7,538 nucleotides of DNA from CAYGKP01 sp964350605 (lineage in GTDB: Bacteria; Bacteroidota; Bacteroidia; Cytophagales; JAAEPT01): the NCBI GenBank assembly GCA_964350605.1, contig CAYGKP010000127.1, positions 1 to 7,538 on the forward strand, given 5' to 3'. The translations under genes were made by a program, and so were the position numbers. The notes below the pieces were generated by a model that was not told the DNA's origin, searched no databases, and saw only the letters and a list, made by a program, of their open reading frames with translations. Below, in pieces: positions 5,658-7,538 of this stretch. Numbering within the stretch: the stretch's first letter is position 1; every line of letters begins with the position of its first letter.

Positions 5658-6683
5658 TTAAATGGGCCGGTAAAACCCCAAGGCCTTCAATTGAGCATAG
5701 CTTTCGAACCGAACTGAATGCGCAGGGTCGTAAAGAACTTGGTCGGGGTCCTCGCGCATGACCTGGTGGGCCATTCGGTAGTCGCTTGCATCATTCCAAT
5801 GTTGATTTCGGATTGTTTCCGATTCGATCTTCTTGACATAATCTTGAAGAAACTTGGTGTGCCAAACGATGCCCAACGAAGTGGTCATCCTCTTGGTGAA
5901 GACCCAATGCATCCCGGTGCTCAACCAGGTTTTTCTGTCGTAGTAAAGAAGCGGAACTTTCGACAAGCAAGGGCCGGACTTGAACATTCGTTCTCGTACT
6001 CCGCCATGCGCAAGCGTAAAACTTCCCAGTTGGCCCGTACGACGGCTTTGTAGTTTGCCATCCTGCCAACGAACCTTGTTGTCAAAGAACGGAACCGAAG
6101 GTAAGGGATCCTCGCCAGGAGCGACAGTGATGGCCGACAGCGGCCCCGCTGGATACCGGTCCAGCATCAGGCAATTGTAAGCTGTTTCCCCCCGCGCTTT
6201 CAGCTTTTCGACAAGACCGGAAAAGGTCTCATTCCCCGGAAGGTCAACCAACTCATCTACATCGACAACCATGATCCAACGCCTGATCGCCTGGCGCTCA
6301 AGCAGGGCCTCCATCCAACGCCAATAGCCTGTATAATTGCCTTGAACCGACCAGCGATGTACATCCGGCTGCGCTTCCAGGTAGTCGCTGGTGCCATCGT
6401 CCGATTCATGATCAATAATTAGAAACCGATCAACGCCTCGCTTTCGGTAGTACTCGAGCCAGTAGGGCAGGCGCAGTGTTTCATTCCGTACGATGGCAAA
6501 CAGCCACAATTCGCTCGGTTTGGTAGGCACGGGGCGATGCGGCCCTGAAAGCAGCTTTCGATAATTCTGAAGCGTTTTTCTTCGGTACAAGAATGAGGTG
6601 CGGATGGCACTGAGCTTATTCAGCATTCGCTCCCCAAAAATCCGCCCGAAGTAGTACCTCAGTTTGCCTTTTGAAACGCGCAT
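5658..6683 (-). CDS. Glycosyltransferase, family 2-like, canonical copy
   Basis: This 341-residue GT-A-fold enzyme is of the Glyco_tranf_2_4 kind. Its motifs are the usual ones: LWLFAIVRNETLRLPYWL (59-76, N67-E68), RGVDRFLIIDHESDDGT (82-98), RWMEALLERQAIRRWIMVVDVDEL (122-145) with D141-V-D143 for metal and nucleotide-sugar binding, LMLDRYPAGPL (172-182), GIVWHTKFLQD (271-281) and a YDPAHS segment at 318-323. The N-terminal 45 residues are strongly basic and lack a signal peptide, so it is probably cytosolic or on the inner membrane face. The ATG lies inside the last 25 bases of the methyltransferase gene, in another frame, which points to co-transcription and probably translational coupling. 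The paralogue follows 25 bases downstream. The setting suggests surface polysaccharide or LPS synthesis; the sugar and linkage are unknown. Confidence 0.87.
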   Translation of the reverse strand: MRVSKGKLRYYFGRIFGERMLNKLSAIRTSFLYRRKTLQNYRKLLSGPHRPVPTKPSELWLFAIVRNETLRLPYWLEYYRKRGVDRFLIIDHESDDGTSDYLEAQPDVHRWSVQGNYTGYWRWMEALLERQAIRRWIMVVDVDELVDLPGNETFSGLVEKLKARGETAYNCLMLDRYPAGPLSAITVAPGEDPLPSVPFFDNKVRWQDGKLQSRRTGQLGSFTLAHGGVRERMFKSGPCLSKVPLLYYDRKTWLSTGMHWVFTKRMTTSLGIVWHTKFLQDYVKKIESETIRNQHWNDASDYRMAHQVMREDPDQVLYDPAHSVRFESYAQLKALGFYRPI

Positions 6684-7538
6684 AGAATCGAGCTGGCTTC
6701 TGACGGATTCTTTTTCCCTTTTCTAGCAAAGCGACGGCCCCGCTGCCAACCCCAAAACTTGGCGGGCTTGTGTCCTATAAACTGTTCGCTTCGCAGGGCA
6801 ATGTAGTAGGCATCAAGCGGCAGGGCATGCAGCGACTCGAACGAAAGACCCGTCTTTTCCACTGTGGTTTTTAAGTTTTCGGGCGAGAAGTGCCAAAGGT
6901 GCCGAGGAGCATCCCAGGCAGCCCAGTTGGCTTGGTAGTGGCAAGCATCCGCGGAAAGGGCATTGGGCACGGCAATCAACAACGTACCGCCAGGGGTCAA
7001 GAGATCGGCCAGTTTCGCCAGTGTGCGGTCCAACTCATGGACATGCTCCAGCACATGCCAAAGGGTTATGACATCAAAAGATTCGTCAGGCAGGCTCCAA
7101 AAGGCGGGCTCATCTTGAAGGGTCAAGCCCACTTCGCGCTGGGCAACTGCTCGGGCCTCTGCACTCGGTTCAATGCCCGATACATCCCATCCCGCTTGCG
7201 CCATGTGAGCGGAGAAAAAGCCGATACCCGCACCATAATCAAGAAGCCGACCACTGGTTTTGCCGCTCGCTCGCTCGACCTTCTCTTGCTTCCATCCGAG
7301 CATTTTGCGCCGTGCTCGCGCGTATAGCCAGCCGGTTAAGCCGCTGCCCTTGGCTTTGTGCGAGAGGTAACCATCACTCTGGTAGTATAGCCCAATCTTG
7401 TCGGTAGGGATTTGAGGGCTGGTGCGCAGGAAATCGCAGGCCGAACAGCGTTCTAGTTGGAACAACTCGCCGCTGACCGCATGGTCGCGAACCTCCAAGT
7501 AGGGGTAGATCGTTTTGCTGCCACAAACGGGGCAGGGC
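6659..7538 (-). CDS. SAM-dependent methyltransferase with N-terminal zinc ribbon (5' end outside window)
   Basis: The frame runs off the right edge; 292 residues and the stop are visible. The first residues read PCPVCGSKTIYPY and 31 residues after the CPVC comes CSAC, a four-cysteine zinc ribbon at the N-terminus. The true start is therefore only a few codons beyond the window, and the TTG at 7498 is internal. The class I methyltransferase core follows: motif I LLDYGAGIGFF with GIEPS at the end of strand 2, FDVITLWHVLEHV (motif II region), LTPGGTLLIAVPN, and the family's WAAWDAPRHLWHFSPENLK. I recognise this as a common Bacteroidota family (Methyltransf_23-like) often found in surface-polysaccharide loci. 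The substrate, perhaps a sugar or lipid intermediate, is unknown. It overlaps the start of the canonical glycosyltransferase by 25 bases and is the first visible gene of the minus-strand operon. Confidence 0.88.
   Translation of the reverse strand, partial: PCPVCGSKTIYPYLEVRDHAVSGELFQLERCSACDFLRTSPQIPTDKIGLYYQSDGYLSHKAKGSGLTGWLYARARRKMLGWKQEKVERASGKTSGRLLDYGAGIGFFSAHMAQAGWDVSGIEPSAEARAVAQREVGLTLQDEPAFWSLPDESFDVITLWHVLEHVHELDRTLAKLADLLTPGGTLLIAVPNALSADACHYQANWAAWDAPRHLWHFSPENLKTTVEKTGLSFESLHALPLDAYYIALRSEQFIGHKPAKFWGWQRGRRFARKGKKNPSEASSILCAFQKAN

Noticed and set aside
6890..7327. Plus-strand open frame of 145 codons
   Set aside because: It is antisense to the methyltransferase core, whose motifs are unmistakable. 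The plus-strand translation resembles nothing and has no promoter or start signal.
7496..7498. TTG 7498 as the start of the methyltransferase
   Set aside because: The frame stays open to the window edge and encodes a CPVCGS zinc-ribbon half that pairs with the downstream CSAC, so the true start is outside the window.

Overview
The window looks like chromosome of a fairly GC-rich Bacteroidota bacterium. Three things suggest this. First, the zinc-ribbon methyltransferase at the right end and the DapD C-terminus at the left end read like the Bacteroidota versions of those families. Second, none of the internal genes has a convincing Shine-Dalgarno sequence. Third, the best promoter candidate fits the Bacteroidota pattern (TTTG, about 19 bp, TAnnTTTG) rather than sigma70. 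The assignment is by recognition only; no search was run.

Layout, left to right. Positions 1-315 hold the 3' end of dapD (lysine/diaminopimelate synthesis), closed by a clear intrinsic terminator. Positions 495-2168 hold two tandem paralogous genes for secreted 266-residue proteins. Each has a signal peptide and one discoidin-like module of the NADase-type glycan-binding kind, with no catalytic domain attached. Positions 2235-4603 hold a two-gene polyamine operon: carboxynorspermidine/carboxyspermidine synthase, then carboxynorspermidine/carboxyspermidine decarboxylase (nspC). From 4607 to the right edge everything is on the minus strand. It forms an operon transcribed right to left: a SAM-dependent methyltransferase with an N-terminal zinc ribbon (cut by the window edge), then two tandem paralogous 341-residue family-2-like glycosyltransferases. 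The plus and minus blocks converge with 3 bp between stop codons.

The polyamine pair forms a complete two-step route: aspartate beta-semialdehyde plus a diamine gives the carboxy-polyamine, which is then decarboxylated. Whether the product is spermidine or norspermidine cannot be read from the sequence. The minus-strand block looks like part of a surface-glycan or lipopolysaccharide locus. The glycan-binding proteins may act at the cell surface, but nothing here ties them functionally to the glycosyltransferases.

The least explained parts are the tandem secreted glycan-binding proteins, the strong hairpin directly before the start codon of the second one, and the motif divergence of one glycosyltransferase copy. 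I saw no tRNA, rRNA, CRISPR array, insertion sequence or phage gene, and no gene-free stretch over 300 bases. The longest gap, 316-494, holds the dapD terminator and a candidate promoter.
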